Assembly (NCBI RefSeq): GCF_002368115.1
Contig: NZ_AP018316.1
Span: forward strand, 3,035,874-3,049,692
Direction: 5' to 3'
Length of the DNA stretch: 13,819 nucleotides
Source of the DNA: Dolichospermum compactum NIES-806
Lineage (GTDB): Bacteria > Cyanobacteriota > Cyanobacteriia > Cyanobacteriales > Nostocaceae
Shown: one piece after another, positions 1 to 6,863 of the stretch
Layout: each line of letters begins with the position of its first letter
How positions within the stretch are numbered: position 1 is the stretch's first letter
The notes under the pieces: generated by a model
Database searches by the model: none
The model's input: the letters and a program-made list of their open reading frames with translations, nothing else
Told to the model about the DNA's origin: nothing
Program-made: the position numbers and the translations under genes

Positions 1-244
1 GGAATTAAAATTACCCATTACCGAAAAATTCTTGGAAAATATGTAGATATTTCAGGAATAGGCAGTTATAATAGTTATAATAATTTGTTAGATACAAAAT
101 GTAAATCAATCTAAAGTTCCTCCGTCTTACCCTATACCCCTGCATCCCAACACCCTGAGTATCTAAAGTCTTTGAGTTTACCAGGGAAAGGGGCTAGTTA
201 GTCCGATACGAGAAACCATCAATTTACACCCTCAGTATTTACCG

Positions 245-278
245 CCTAAAAATTCCCGAGTCAAACAGTAATTTTAGG
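245..278 (+). repeat. Stem-loop in the hetR leader
   Basis: The arms at 245-254 (CCTAAAAATT) and 270-278 (AATTTTAGG) are complementary apart from one extra A, with a 15-nt loop. It could be a weak terminator of transcription from upstream or a structured part of the hetR leader. The AT-rich stem makes it only moderately stable. Confidence 0.4.
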
Positions 279-311
279 TTTAGATTTAAAATATTTGTAT
301 CCAACTGGGTG

Positions 312-317
312 TATAAT
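312..317 (+). promoter_or_regulatory. Possible -10 box of a proximal hetR promoter
   Basis: This is an exact TATAAT, 57 bp before the hetR ATG. No good -35 hexamer is seen at the usual 16-18 bp spacing (TTGTAT at 295-300 is too close), so an activator-dependent promoter or a chance match are both possible. Confidence 0.3.
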
Positions 318-374
318 TCTTAGTTTGATTTCAAGATCACACTTGTAAACAAGCCATTTATCCGTCTGTAGAAT

Positions 375-1274
375 ATGACCAACGACATCGATCTGATCAA
401 GCGTCTTGGACCTAGTGCGATGGATCAGATCATGCTTTATCTGGCCTTCAGTGCGATGCGTACAAGTGGCCATAGGCATGGAGCATTTTTAGATGCAGCC
501 GCAACAGCAGCCAAGTGTGCAATTTACATGACCTATTTAGAGCAAGGACAAAACCTGCGAATGACTGGGCATTTGCACCACCTTGAGCCAAAACGAGTGA
601 AAATCATTGTTGAAGAAGTCAGACTTGCTTTAACTGAAGGCAAACTTCTCAAAATGCTGGGTTCACAAGAACCGCGCTATCTGATTCAACTTCCCTATGC
701 CTGGATGGAAAAGTATCCTTGGATACCAGGAAGATCCCGCGTTCCCGGTACGAGTTTGACCAGTGACGAGAAAAAACAAATTGAGCAAAAGCTCCCAGAT
801 AATCTTCCTGATGCCAAGTTAGTTACCTCATTTGAATTTATGGAGTTAATTGACTTTCTTCATAAGCGATCGCAGGAAGAGCTACCCCCTAGCCATCAGA
901 TGCCCTTGAGTGAAGCATTAGCCGAACATATTAAGCGTCGTCTACTGTATTCAGGAACGGTAACACGCATTGATTGTCCCTGGGGAATGCCCTTTTATGC
1001 TCTCACCCGTCCGTTCTATGCTCCAGCCGATGATCAAGAACGTACATACACAATGGTCGAGGACACGGCTCGGTATTTCCGGATGATGAAATATTGGGCA
1101 GAGCGGAAACCAAACACAATGCGGGCTGTGGAAGAATTGGATATTCCACCTGATTGGATTGAGCCAGCAATGGAGGAACTAGATGAAATTATCCGGTCTT
1201 GGGGTGATAAATATCACAAAGAAGGCGGAGTCCCGATGATCTTACAGATGGTTGTTGGTAATAAAGATGAATAG
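375..1274 (+). CDS. hetR: Heterocyst differentiation master regulator HetR
   Basis: HetR is the DNA-binding regulator that commits vegetative cells to become nitrogen-fixing heterocysts. It is inhibited by peptides from PatS and HetN that carry RGSGR. The 299-residue length equals that of Anabaena HetR, and the start (MTNDIDLIKR) aligns with the known N-terminus as I remember it. The order is a helix-turn-helix DNA-binding domain (about 1-98), a flap domain (about 99-216) and a hood domain (about 217-299). Residues discussed in the literature are present: Cys48, Ser152, Ser179, Arg223, and the peptide-binding acidic residues Glu253, Glu254 and Asp256. The last 40 residues differ most from my memory of the Anabaena protein. 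No clear Shine-Dalgarno precedes the ATG. The gene converges with the cysteine-module gene downstream. The identity is certain; regulation is only inferred. Confidence 0.98.
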   Translation: MTNDIDLIKRLGPSAMDQIMLYLAFSAMRTSGHRHGAFLDAAATAAKCAIYMTYLEQGQNLRMTGHLHHLEPKRVKIIVEEVRLALTEGKLLKMLGSQEPRYLIQLPYAWMEKYPWIPGRSRVPGTSLTSDEKKQIEQKLPDNLPDAKLVTSFEFMELIDFLHKRSQEELPPSHQMPLSEALAEHIKRRLLYSGTVTRIDCPWGMPFYALTRPFYAPADDQERTYTMVEDTARYFRMMKYWAERKPNTMRAVEELDIPPDWIEPAMEELDEIIRSWGDKYHKEGGVPMILQMVVGNKDE

Positions 1275-1295
1275 AAAACAAAATTTTTATGTTGG

Positions 1296-1322
1296 GTAGG
1301 GTGGCATATTTACCAACCCTAC
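1296..1322. terminator. Hairpin between convergent hetR and the cysteine-module gene
   Basis: GTAGGGTGG at 1296-1304 pairs with CCAACCCTAC at 1313-1322, with one bulged base and a loop of about 8 nt. It starts 22 bp after the hetR stop. A GTAGGGTGG...CCACCCTAC palindrome is a common dispersed repeat in cyanobacteria, so it may be a repeat unit that also serves as a bidirectional terminator. No strong T-tract follows. Confidence 0.45.
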
Positions 1323-1368
1323 ATTGTAAATCTATTTACTCATGGGAGTTGAGGGTTAAGGCGAAAGT

Positions 1369-1920
1369 CTATGGCTTGGGATTAAAACCCAATGGCTTTG
1401 TAGACACAGAGCCAAAACCGCTAGATCCTTCACTGGCACTAATACAAGTATTTAATGCTTGAGCAGGACTCAAATCAATTTCCCGACGTAAACCAACTAC
1501 ACACTCAGCAAAGGTTACTGGTAACAAACTGCGACCACAGGATGTTAAGGTAGCTGCATTTTCTGAACCCTGATAACTTTTACTAATGCTAACTACACAG
1601 GTTGCTAAATCCTGTGGATTGCGAGCCTGACGACAGGAAGAAAGGGCATCCACAGGTGTGATTTGTGTAAGCTTATGAATTTTTGCTACACATGAAGATA
1701 ACTCTCTTGGGCGAATTGTCGAAGCACAATCTTGAGATGCTGATGTAGCTGTGATTCCCACACTCAATAGTTGAGCAGCACAAACCCGATAGTCATTCTC
1801 GTAGGAATCGGTAACAGCTAGAGTAGGTAAACTACCGATTAGTAATCCACCTATAGTCATAAATGATGCTGTAAATCCTCTGAAGGAATAATTGTTTTTT
1901 TTGTTCCCAAAGTTACTCAT
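1369..1920 (-). CDS. Exported protein with four repeated cysteine-pair modules, function unknown
   Basis: I do not recognise a named family. Residues 1-36 look like a Sec signal peptide: a Lys/Arg-containing start, a hydrophobic core around 17-33, and a likely cut near PTLA|VT (35-36). The mature part has exactly eight cysteines: 47/65, 77/96, 108/128 and 140/159. Within a pair the spacing is 18-20 residues, and between pairs it is always 12. Modules two to four share the pattern P-x-x-(L/F)-x-x-C-V-x-x-(I/L) followed by A-x-x-x-(S/T)-C, so the protein is a tandem repeat of a roughly 31-residue unit. Even cysteine number and export suggest disulfides in the periplasm or outside the cell. A short Ser/Gly-rich tail (161-175) follows. 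The gene converges with hetR and diverges from rpsD. No good Shine-Dalgarno is visible. Confidence 0.75.
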   Translation of the reverse strand: MSNFGNKKNNYSFRGFTASFMTIGGLLIGSLPTLAVTDSYENDYRVCAAQLLSVGITATSASQDCASTIRPRELSSCVAKIHKLTQITPVDALSSCRQARNPQDLATCVVSISKSYQGSENAATLTSCGRSLLPVTFAECVVGLRREIDLSPAQALNTCISASEGSSGFGSVSTKPLGFNPKP

Positions 1921-2172
1921 TTTTTTTCGCTTTTTAACATAACCGTTTTCGGTTCCACCAAGGTTATGCTACCGTAGAATCTAGTCCCAATTTTCTACCA
2001 TCAAAGAATGTCGGTGTAATCACCAAAAATCAACCGAAAAGTGGTGAATTCGACGGATTGATTTCTTTGAATATTAGCGGTAAATAAAAGACAATTTAGC
2101 TATAAAATGTCTATGCTTTTGGGAAATATGCCATAATGGTAGGTCTGAATAAAATTTTAGAAGGATTAAATT

Positions 2173-2178
2173 AAGGAA
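2173..2178 (+). promoter_or_regulatory. Shine-Dalgarno of rpsD
   Basis: AAGGAA lies 4 bp before the ATG at 2183, which supports this start. A CATAAT hexamer at 2132-2137 is a possible -10 box, without a convincing -35. Confidence 0.5.
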
Positions 2179-2182
2179 ACTC

Positions 2183-2791
2183 ATGTCCCGATATAGAGGA
2201 CCCCGCCTCAGAATTGTCCGTCGTTTAGGCGAATTACCAGGCTTAACTCGGAAGAGTGCTAGACGTGCTTATCCCCCTGGACAACATGGTCAAAACCGTA
2301 AAAAGCGCTCTGAGTATGCTATCCGTTTAGAGGAAAAGCAAAAACTCCGCATGAACTACGGTTTAACTGAAAAACAAATGCTGCGTTATGTCCGTAAAGC
2401 TAGACGAGTATCTGGTTCTACCGGACAGGTGCTGCTACAATTGTTAGAAATGCGCCTGGATAATACCGTTTTCCGCATGGGTATGGCTCCGACAATCCCC
2501 GCCGCCCGTCAATTGGTAAATCACGGTCATGTAACTGTTAATGGCAAACCAGTAAATATTGCCAGCTATCAATGTCGTCCTGGTGAAGAAGTCGCTGTGA
2601 GAAACAGAGAAGCTTCTAAGAAGTTGGTGGAAGCTAACTTGCAATATCCCGGTTTGGCTAACCTTCCTAGTCATTTAGAGTTTGATAAAACTAAGTTGGC
2701 TGGTAAGGTCAATGGTGTAATTGAACGGGAATGGGTAGCATTACAAGTTAATGAACTACTCGTGGTGGAATACTACTCACGTCAAGCGTAA
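2183..2791 (+). CDS. rpsD: 30S ribosomal protein S4
   Basis: S4 is a primary 16S rRNA-binding protein that nucleates assembly of the small-subunit body and lines the mRNA entry region. At 202 residues it has the usual length of cyanobacterial and plastid S4. The N-terminus MSRYRGPRLRIVRRLG is the typical start. The basic N-terminal part with YPPGQHG (31-37) is followed by the S4 RNA-binding domain (about residues 90-155, beginning MRLDN and containing ARQLVNHGHVTVNG). The C-terminus VNELLVVEYYSRQA is also typical. It stands alone rather than in a large ribosomal operon, as is common in cyanobacteria, diverging from the cysteine-module gene and converging with moaA. Nothing is odd about it. 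Confidence 0.98.
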   Translation: MSRYRGPRLRIVRRLGELPGLTRKSARRAYPPGQHGQNRKKRSEYAIRLEEKQKLRMNYGLTEKQMLRYVRKARRVSGSTGQVLLQLLEMRLDNTVFRMGMAPTIPAARQLVNHGHVTVNGKPVNIASYQCRPGEEVAVRNREASKKLVEANLQYPGLANLPSHLEFDKTKLAGKVNGVIEREWVALQVNELLVVEYYSRQA

Positions 2792-2795
2792 GACA

Positions 2796-2875
2796 ATTTT
2801 GGATTTTGGATTTACGATTTTGGATTGGAATTGTTTTTCCTTGAATCTACAATCCAAAATCTAAAATCTAAAATT
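2796..2875. repeat. Long AT-rich inverted repeat between rpsD and moaA
   Basis: The left arm at about 2796-2827, made of ATTTTGGATT-type units, is an imperfect inverted copy of the right arm at 2850-2875, which begins CAATCCAAAATC. The loop is about 22 nt. It sits exactly between the two convergent stop codons and can act as a two-way terminator. The same TTTTGGATT/AATCCAAAA word is iterated two or three times in each arm, so it belongs to the dispersed palindromic repeats frequent in filamentous cyanobacteria. Confidence 0.65.
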
Positions 2876-2886
2876 TGTTTAATTGA

Positions 2887-3897
2887 CTAGCCGCCAATTT
2901 GCGACATGGTACGGGTGTATGTGCCGACAGTACCAGGGTCGCGTTGCTTAAAGTTTATTTCTGATTTGATGTTTAAAATTTGTCTAACTTGTATTTGGAG
3001 GTCAGTGGTGCTAATACCAGCACGCAAAGCGGTTTTTAAGTCAGTTTGACCTGTTTCGTTTAATAAGCAGGGACGTAACCAACCATCGGCACTTAAACGC
3101 ATCCGATTACAGCGATCGCAAAAACATTCTGACATTTGGCTAATAAATCCTATTGTACCTTTAGCTCCAGGAATCTGAAATACATCAGCCGGTCCGTTAC
3201 CACTAACTTGGGATTCTGTCAAGCCCCAACGCTCACTGATTGATTGACGTAAATCCGCTGAAGATACCCAACCGCGATCGACAAATAAGCCTTCATTACC
3301 AATAGGCATAAATTCAATAAATCGGACGTGCCATTGTTTATCAATAGTTAAAGCAGCTAAATCTAAAATCTCATGGTCATTAACGCCAGGAATTACGACT
3401 ACATTTAATTTTAATGGGTCAAATCCCACATTATAAGCAGTCTGGATTCCTTGCCATACTTGTTGCCACCGCCCACGTCCATGACTACCGATAATTTCTT
3501 CAAATATATGTGGATCTAAAGAATCTAAACTAATATTAATTCTTGTTAAACCTGCATCATAAAGGCTTTTAGCAATAGGAGCGAGTAAAAACCCATTTGT
3601 AGTCATTCCTATATCTTCGGTTTGGGGAAGATGAGCAATTTTTTCAACTAAATCAACTATATGGGGACGGAGTAAAGGTTCACCACCCGTTAAGCGAAAA
3701 CGGGTAAAACCGACAGGGATAAATACTTCTTGAATGAGAGTAAGCAGTTCTTCATCAGTTAACAATTGTTGTTTGACAATATAATCAAGTTCTGCATCTG
3801 ATGGCATACAATATTGACAACGAAAATTGCAGCGATCAATTAAACTGATGCGGAGATAGTCCACCTTGGTTATAATATCGCTAGTTGTCATATTCAA
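2887..3897 (-). CDS. moaA: GTP 3',8-cyclase MoaA (molybdenum cofactor biosynthesis)
   Basis: MoaA is a radical SAM enzyme that, followed by MoaC, converts GTP into cyclic pyranopterin monophosphate, the first step to the molybdenum cofactor (needed, for example, by nitrate reductase). It is cytoplasmic. At 336 residues it has normal length. The N-terminal radical SAM motif CxxxCxxC is at Cys23, Cys27 and Cys30 (RCNFRCQYC). GGEP is at 71-74. The second, substrate-binding 4Fe-4S cluster ligands follow CxxCx13C at Cys260, Cys263 and Cys277. The C-terminus ends in the conserved Gly-Gly needed for activity. A start at Met3 is an alternative, and no clear ribosome-binding site decides between them. 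No other moa/moe gene is in the window. The gene diverges from the AtzG/AtzE-like pair. Confidence 0.97.
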   Translation of the reverse strand: MNMTTSDIITKVDYLRISLIDRCNFRCQYCMPSDAELDYIVKQQLLTDEELLTLIQEVFIPVGFTRFRLTGGEPLLRPHIVDLVEKIAHLPQTEDIGMTTNGFLLAPIAKSLYDAGLTRINISLDSLDPHIFEEIIGSHGRGRWQQVWQGIQTAYNVGFDPLKLNVVVIPGVNDHEILDLAALTIDKQWHVRFIEFMPIGNEGLFVDRGWVSSADLRQSISERWGLTESQVSGNGPADVFQIPGAKGTIGFISQMSECFCDRCNRMRLSADGWLRPCLLNETGQTDLKTALRAGISTTDLQIQVRQILNIKSEINFKQRDPGTVGTYTRTMSQIGG

Positions 3898-4000
3898 AAA
3901 AGGGGTTACAAATCAAACTATTTTATTATAGAGCCTTCATTATAAAATGAGCCATTTATAATCAAATATATAAGTATTGAGACAGAATTAATTACACAAT

Positions 4001-4096
4001 GTCATTGCGTAAGCGAAGCGTGGCGTTAGCTATATGGAACGAAGTGAAATGAAGCAATTCCAAGGGTTGTGATTGCTTCCCTTCCCTCGCAATGAC
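4001..4096. repeat. MITE/REP-like palindromic element
   Basis: The outer arms GTCATTGCG (4001-4009) and CGCAATGAC (4088-4096) are a perfect inverted pair. An inner hairpin pairs GAAGCAAT (4051-4058) with ATTGCTTC (4072-4079). The words GTCATTGCG, GAAGTGAAA and GAAGCAAT in this order are those of a widespread bacterial dispersed palindrome. Between the first and second word lies an extra GC-rich segment (about 4010-4035, AAGCGAAGCGTGGCGTTAGC) that looks like a piece of a different cyanobacterial repeat nested inside. It is non-coding. Confidence 0.65.
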
Positions 4097-4146
4097 TGTA
4101 AATATTTTTGTCCAATTACTTATCTTGGATAATTATATATTTTTTT

Positions 4147-4163
4147 AGTAAGCAATGCTTACT
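4147..4163. promoter_or_regulatory. Perfect 17-bp palindrome before the AtzG-like gene
   Basis: AGTAAGCAATGCTTACT has 8-bp arms around a single central A and ends 8 bp before the ATG at 4172. It could be an operator for a dimeric repressor or, in RNA, a hairpin close to the start codon. No Shine-Dalgarno is seen between it and the ATG. TTGGAT and TATATT upstream (about 4124-4143) could form a promoter, but the spacing is poor. Confidence 0.5.
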
Positions 4164-4171
4164 TTACAAAA

Positions 4172-4360
4172 ATGGAAAATAATAATTTTTGGATTCAAGA
4201 ATATGTTCATCAAATGTCTTTATTATTGGATTTACCAATAAATGAAGAATCTAAAGATGGAGTAATTGCCAATTTTGAGAAAATCAAAGATATCGCTGAA
4301 ATCGTCAATAACTTCCCTTTGCCAGAATCAATGGAAATTGCACCTATTTTTGAACCATAA
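4172..4360 (+). CDS. AtzG/DUF4089-like small subunit
   Basis: This 62-residue protein resembles the DUF4089 (AtzG-like) family: a short, mostly helical, acidic protein with the pattern VHQMSLLLDLPI...V..NFEKIKDIAEIV and a proline-rich end (PLPESMEIAPIFEP). In the cyanuric acid pathway of Pseudomonas, AtzG binds the amidase AtzE, much as GatC binds GatA in the tRNA amidotransferase, and the tail wraps onto the large subunit. Here it is followed after only 7 bp by an AtzE-type amidase, which strongly supports the call and suggests translational coupling. It is not GatC itself: it is shorter and paired with an AtzE-like rather than a GatA-like enzyme. The true physiological substrate of the pair is unknown. 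Confidence 0.8.
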   Translation: MENNNFWIQEYVHQMSLLLDLPINEESKDGVIANFEKIKDIAEIVNNFPLPESMEIAPIFEP

Positions 4361-4367
4361 ATGAACC

Positions 4368-5729
4368 ATGAAAGATGCTGTATCTATCGCCGAAAATGTG
4401 TTATCACGTAAAGTTAGCGCAGTGGATATTACCCAATCTGCATTAACTAGAATTGCTGATAGAAATAATCAATTAAATTGCTTTACAACTATTACCACAG
4501 AAACAGCTTTACAAGATGCAGCAAATATTGATCAAGAAATTGCAGGAGGAAAAAATCCCGGTGTTTTAGCTGGTGTACCTTTTGCAGTGAAAAACCTATT
4601 TGATATTGCAGGTTTAACAACATTAGCAGGGGCAAAAATCAATGCTGAAAATCCCCCCGCTACCCAAGATGCAACCGCAATTAAGAGATTAAAAAAAGCC
4701 GGTGCGGTGTTACTTGGGACGTTAAATATGGATGAATATGCTTATGGATTTGTCACAGAAAATGCCCATTATGGCACAACTCATAACCCCCATGATTTAA
4801 ACCGTGTTGCGGGAGGTTCTTCTGGTGGTTCTGCTGCTGCGGTTGCTGGGGGTTTAGTTCCTTTTACTTTGGGTTCAGATACTAACGGTTCTATTCGTGT
4901 TCCTGCGGCTTTATGTGGTGTTTTTGGGTTTAAACCTACTTATGGCAGGTTATCCCGTGCAGGTGTAAAATTATTTTCTAGCAGTTTAGATCATATCGGT
5001 CATTTTGCCAATTCAGTCCGAGATATTGCCACAATTTTTGATGTTTTACAAGGTGAAGATGAAAAAGATCCAGTTTGTACAAAACGTCCGATTTCTAAAT
5101 CTTTACCACAAATAAATCATGATATCTCTAATTTGAGAATTGCGATCGCCGATGATTATTTTACCCAAAATGCCGAAATAGATGCTTTAAAAGCCGTTCA
5201 ACAGGTTGCTAATGCTTTAAATGTCAGTGAATATGTAACTATTCCCGAAGCAAAAATTGCCCGATCTGCGGCTTTTATAATTACCGCTTGTGAAGGAGCG
5301 AATTTACATTTAGATAAATTAAAAAGCCGTCCCCAAGACTTTGATTTTGCGACGCGAGATCGTTTTTTAGCAGGTGCATTAATTCCTAGTAGTTGGTATT
5401 TACAAGCGCAGCGGTTTAGAAAATGGTATGGAAATCAAGTTAGAGAAATATTTGCAAATGTAGATATAATTATTGCCCCAACTACACCCATTACTGCGCC
5501 CTTAATTGGACAAAGAACCATGATATTAAATGGTGAAGAAATTCTGATTCGTCCTCATTTAGGTTTATTCACTCAACCATTATCTTTTATTGGTTTACCT
5601 GTTTTATCTGTTCCTATTCAACAGGAAAATTCTTTACCTTTAGGAGTACAATTGATAGCAGCACCGTATAATGAAGCTTTAATTTTACGGGTTGCAGCAA
5701 TTTTAGAAAAATATGGTATAATTCAATAG
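4368..5729 (+). CDS. AtzE-family amidohydrolase (amidase signature enzyme)
   Basis: This 453-residue, cytoplasmic amidase-signature hydrolase is expected to cleave a C-N bond of an amide or urea-like compound. The Ser-cisSer-Lys triad can be placed at Lys75 (PFAVKNLFD), Ser151 in AGGSSGGSAAA and the nucleophile Ser175 in SDTNGSIRVP; the 24-residue spacing between the two serines is that of the superfamily. Family resemblance and the DUF4089 partner just upstream point to AtzE (1-carboxybiuret hydrolase in cyanuric acid breakdown) rather than GatA. No cyanuric acid hydrolase, allophanate hydrolase or urea carboxylase gene is in the window, so the in vivo substrate may differ. Start: the ATG at 4368 gives the normal N-terminus. 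An ATG at 4361 is out of frame. The gene looks complete and intact. Confidence 0.85.
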   Translation: MKDAVSIAENVLSRKVSAVDITQSALTRIADRNNQLNCFTTITTETALQDAANIDQEIAGGKNPGVLAGVPFAVKNLFDIAGLTTLAGAKINAENPPATQDATAIKRLKKAGAVLLGTLNMDEYAYGFVTENAHYGTTHNPHDLNRVAGGSSGGSAAAVAGGLVPFTLGSDTNGSIRVPAALCGVFGFKPTYGRLSRAGVKLFSSSLDHIGHFANSVRDIATIFDVLQGEDEKDPVCTKRPISKSLPQINHDISNLRIAIADDYFTQNAEIDALKAVQQVANALNVSEYVTIPEAKIARSAAFIITACEGANLHLDKLKSRPQDFDFATRDRFLAGALIPSSWYLQAQRFRKWYGNQVREIFANVDIIIAPTTPITAPLIGQRTMILNGEEILIRPHLGLFTQPLSFIGLPVLSVPIQQENSLPLGVQLIAAPYNEALILRVAAILEKYGIIQ

Positions 5730-6062
5730 GTTTATGTTAGGAATAAAACTCTTTTTTAACCCACATTCCGCACCCACAACTGTCACGCCCCAAGGAAAGG
5801 GATGTATTTAGTACATAAGAACTAATTGCCGAGAGAATTTTTTGAAGCCAAATAGAAATTATTCTTATTAAGGTACAAGTACAGTTAAATATTCACGACT
5901 AAGTATAAAATTATTGGTTCTAAGGTTATTTTGATAGAAAACGTAGTTCAAAATCATTGAAAGGTTTGTACTCAATTACGATGAAAAACCTCAAAAGATG
6001 TCCTGATTCACTCCAAAAATGAGAAAATACAAAACAGATGCTTTCGTGGAGTTTCTGTTGTT
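5730..6062. other. Intergenic region before the IS1634-like fragment, no gene seen
   Basis: No open frame of note. AACCCACATTCCGCACCC at about 5759-5776, followed by ACAACTGTCA, resembles GC-richer repeat or IS-end sequence in heterocystous cyanobacteria, but I found no inverted partner here. The left end of the IS1634-like element probably lies between about 5930 and 6062; I could not define its terminal repeat. Confidence 0.4.
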
Positions 6063-6349
6063 ATGTTTAATGTAAAAGACATTGAATTGAAGAAGATTGA
6101 CCATTTGGGGATAGTAGCAGGAATAGTAGATTCAATTGGGATAGTAGAAATAATTAATAATTTACTAGGGTCAGAACCAGAAGAAAAAGTCAGTGCGGGT
6201 CAAGTAGTAAAGGCGATGATTTTAAATGGCTTAAGCATGATGTCACAGCCTTTATATATGTTCCCAACATTCTTTGAATTAATCGCTTGTGAACACTTAA
6301 TTGGTGTAGGAGTAAAACCAGAATATCTGAATGATGATAAGCTGGGGAG
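6063..6349 (+). pseudogene. 5' fragment of an IS1634-type (DUF4277) transposase
   Basis: The first roughly 96 codons read as the N-terminal DUF4277 domain of IS1634-family (IS4-superfamily) transposases: HLGIVAGIVDSIGIVEIIN, then VSAGQVVKAMILNGL, then KPEYLNDDKLGRV. Intact members are over 500 residues. Similarity stops after GRV at about 6349. The frame runs on to a stop at 6405-6407 through about 19 unrelated residues, which come from the antisense of the HEAT-like scrap. The DDE catalytic domain is entirely missing, so this is a dead remnant. One inner segment (MMSQPLYMFPTFFE) is normal for the family, so the fragment is only moderately decayed. Confidence 0.85.
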
Positions 6350-6529
6350 AGTAGTTTCTTTTTCCAATATAAGTTGTAAAATTTCTAAAACTATATTTCT
6401 TGTATAAACAGCATTTTGATATAAACTCGTAGCTGTAGACATCCTTAACCATATATCTTTGCTATTATATAGCAGATTAGTAAGTTCTTTAATTGCAATT
6501 TGATTACCAGGATTAATTTTGATTAAACC
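6350..6529 (-). pseudogene. Scrap of a HEAT-repeat-like protein gene
   Basis: On the minus strand there is an open frame of about 60 codons without its own start, reading LIKINPGNQIAIKELTNLL, then YNSKDIWLRMSTATSLYQ, then NIVLEILQLILEKETT. The pattern I-x-P-G-N-Q-x-A-I-x-x-L-x-x-L-L followed by about ten residues and then A-x-S-L is that of the HEAT repeats at the C-terminus of many cyanobacterial NACHT and HEAT proteins. It is cut at 6530 by the end of the IS701-like element and at about 6349 by the IS1634-like fragment. Nothing similar continues beyond either border. The assignment rests on only one good repeat plus part of another. Confidence 0.5.
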
Positions 6530-6704
6530 AGGACTTACGCAACTGGCACAGCGATCGCTAATTATTAGTATATGTGTACTGCAATAATGAAGATGTTATT
6601 GAATCAGACTGATTGAGAATTGTTAATAGTAATAGATTAAATAAATGACGGGTATTAATTTTATGAGAGAATGATGATAGGGTGCATTAAGAAATTAATT
6701 AACG

Positions 6705-6863
6705 ATGAAATTTACTAAACTTAATTACTGCCAGTATTTACTTAGCAGTCAAATCAACTACACAATGACTAATCTAGCAGAACATTTAGACAATATTAGT
6801 CACGATAAAATTAATTATTATTTAAAAAATGAGTTCTATGGATGTTACACAACAGGTGTGTAA
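6705..6863 (+). pseudogene. N-terminal fragment of IS701-family transposase
   Basis: From the ATG at 6705 the first 43 codons (MKFTKLNYCQYLL, then NYTMTNLAEHLDNISHDKIN, then YYLKNE) match the start of cyanobacterial IS701-family transposases as I know them. After KNE the frame enters the deletion junction at about 6834, and ten unrelated codons lead to a TAA at 6861-6863. The C-terminal part continues in another frame (see 6829-7107), so the internal deletion also shifted the frame. The two DDE aspartates are lost. Confidence 0.75.

Larger units (their letters stand above)
1..374 (+). other. hetR upstream region / long 5' leader, no gene seen
   Basis: I see no convincing coding sequence here. 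The stretch holds a tandem 9-bp repeat (AGTTATAAT twice, 64-81), a stem-loop at 245-278, and an exact TATAAT hexamer at 312-317 that could serve as a -10 box for a start about 50 nt before hetR. In Anabaena PCC 7120 hetR is known to have several transcription starts and a long leader, so some upstream starts could lie here or beyond the window edge. I found no clear GTA-N8-TAC NtcA site. Confidence 0.5.

Noticed and set aside
100..114. GTAAATCAATCTAA as an NtcA site
   Set aside because: The second half-site is TAA instead of TAC and no -10 box stands at the right distance.
185..200. Imperfect palindrome GGGGCTAGTTAGTCC as a HetR binding site
   Set aside because: Only a few positions are symmetrical and it does not match the hetP-type HetR target well enough to call.
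261..479. Minus-strand open frame overlapping the start of hetR
   Set aside because: It is antisense to the conserved hetR N-terminus and shows no domain-like pattern; a shadow of hetR composition.
4172..5729. GatC and GatA of the tRNA amidotransferase
   Set aside because: The small subunit is shorter than GatC and is of DUF4089 type, and the amidase is AtzE-like; the pair fits AtzG/AtzE better.
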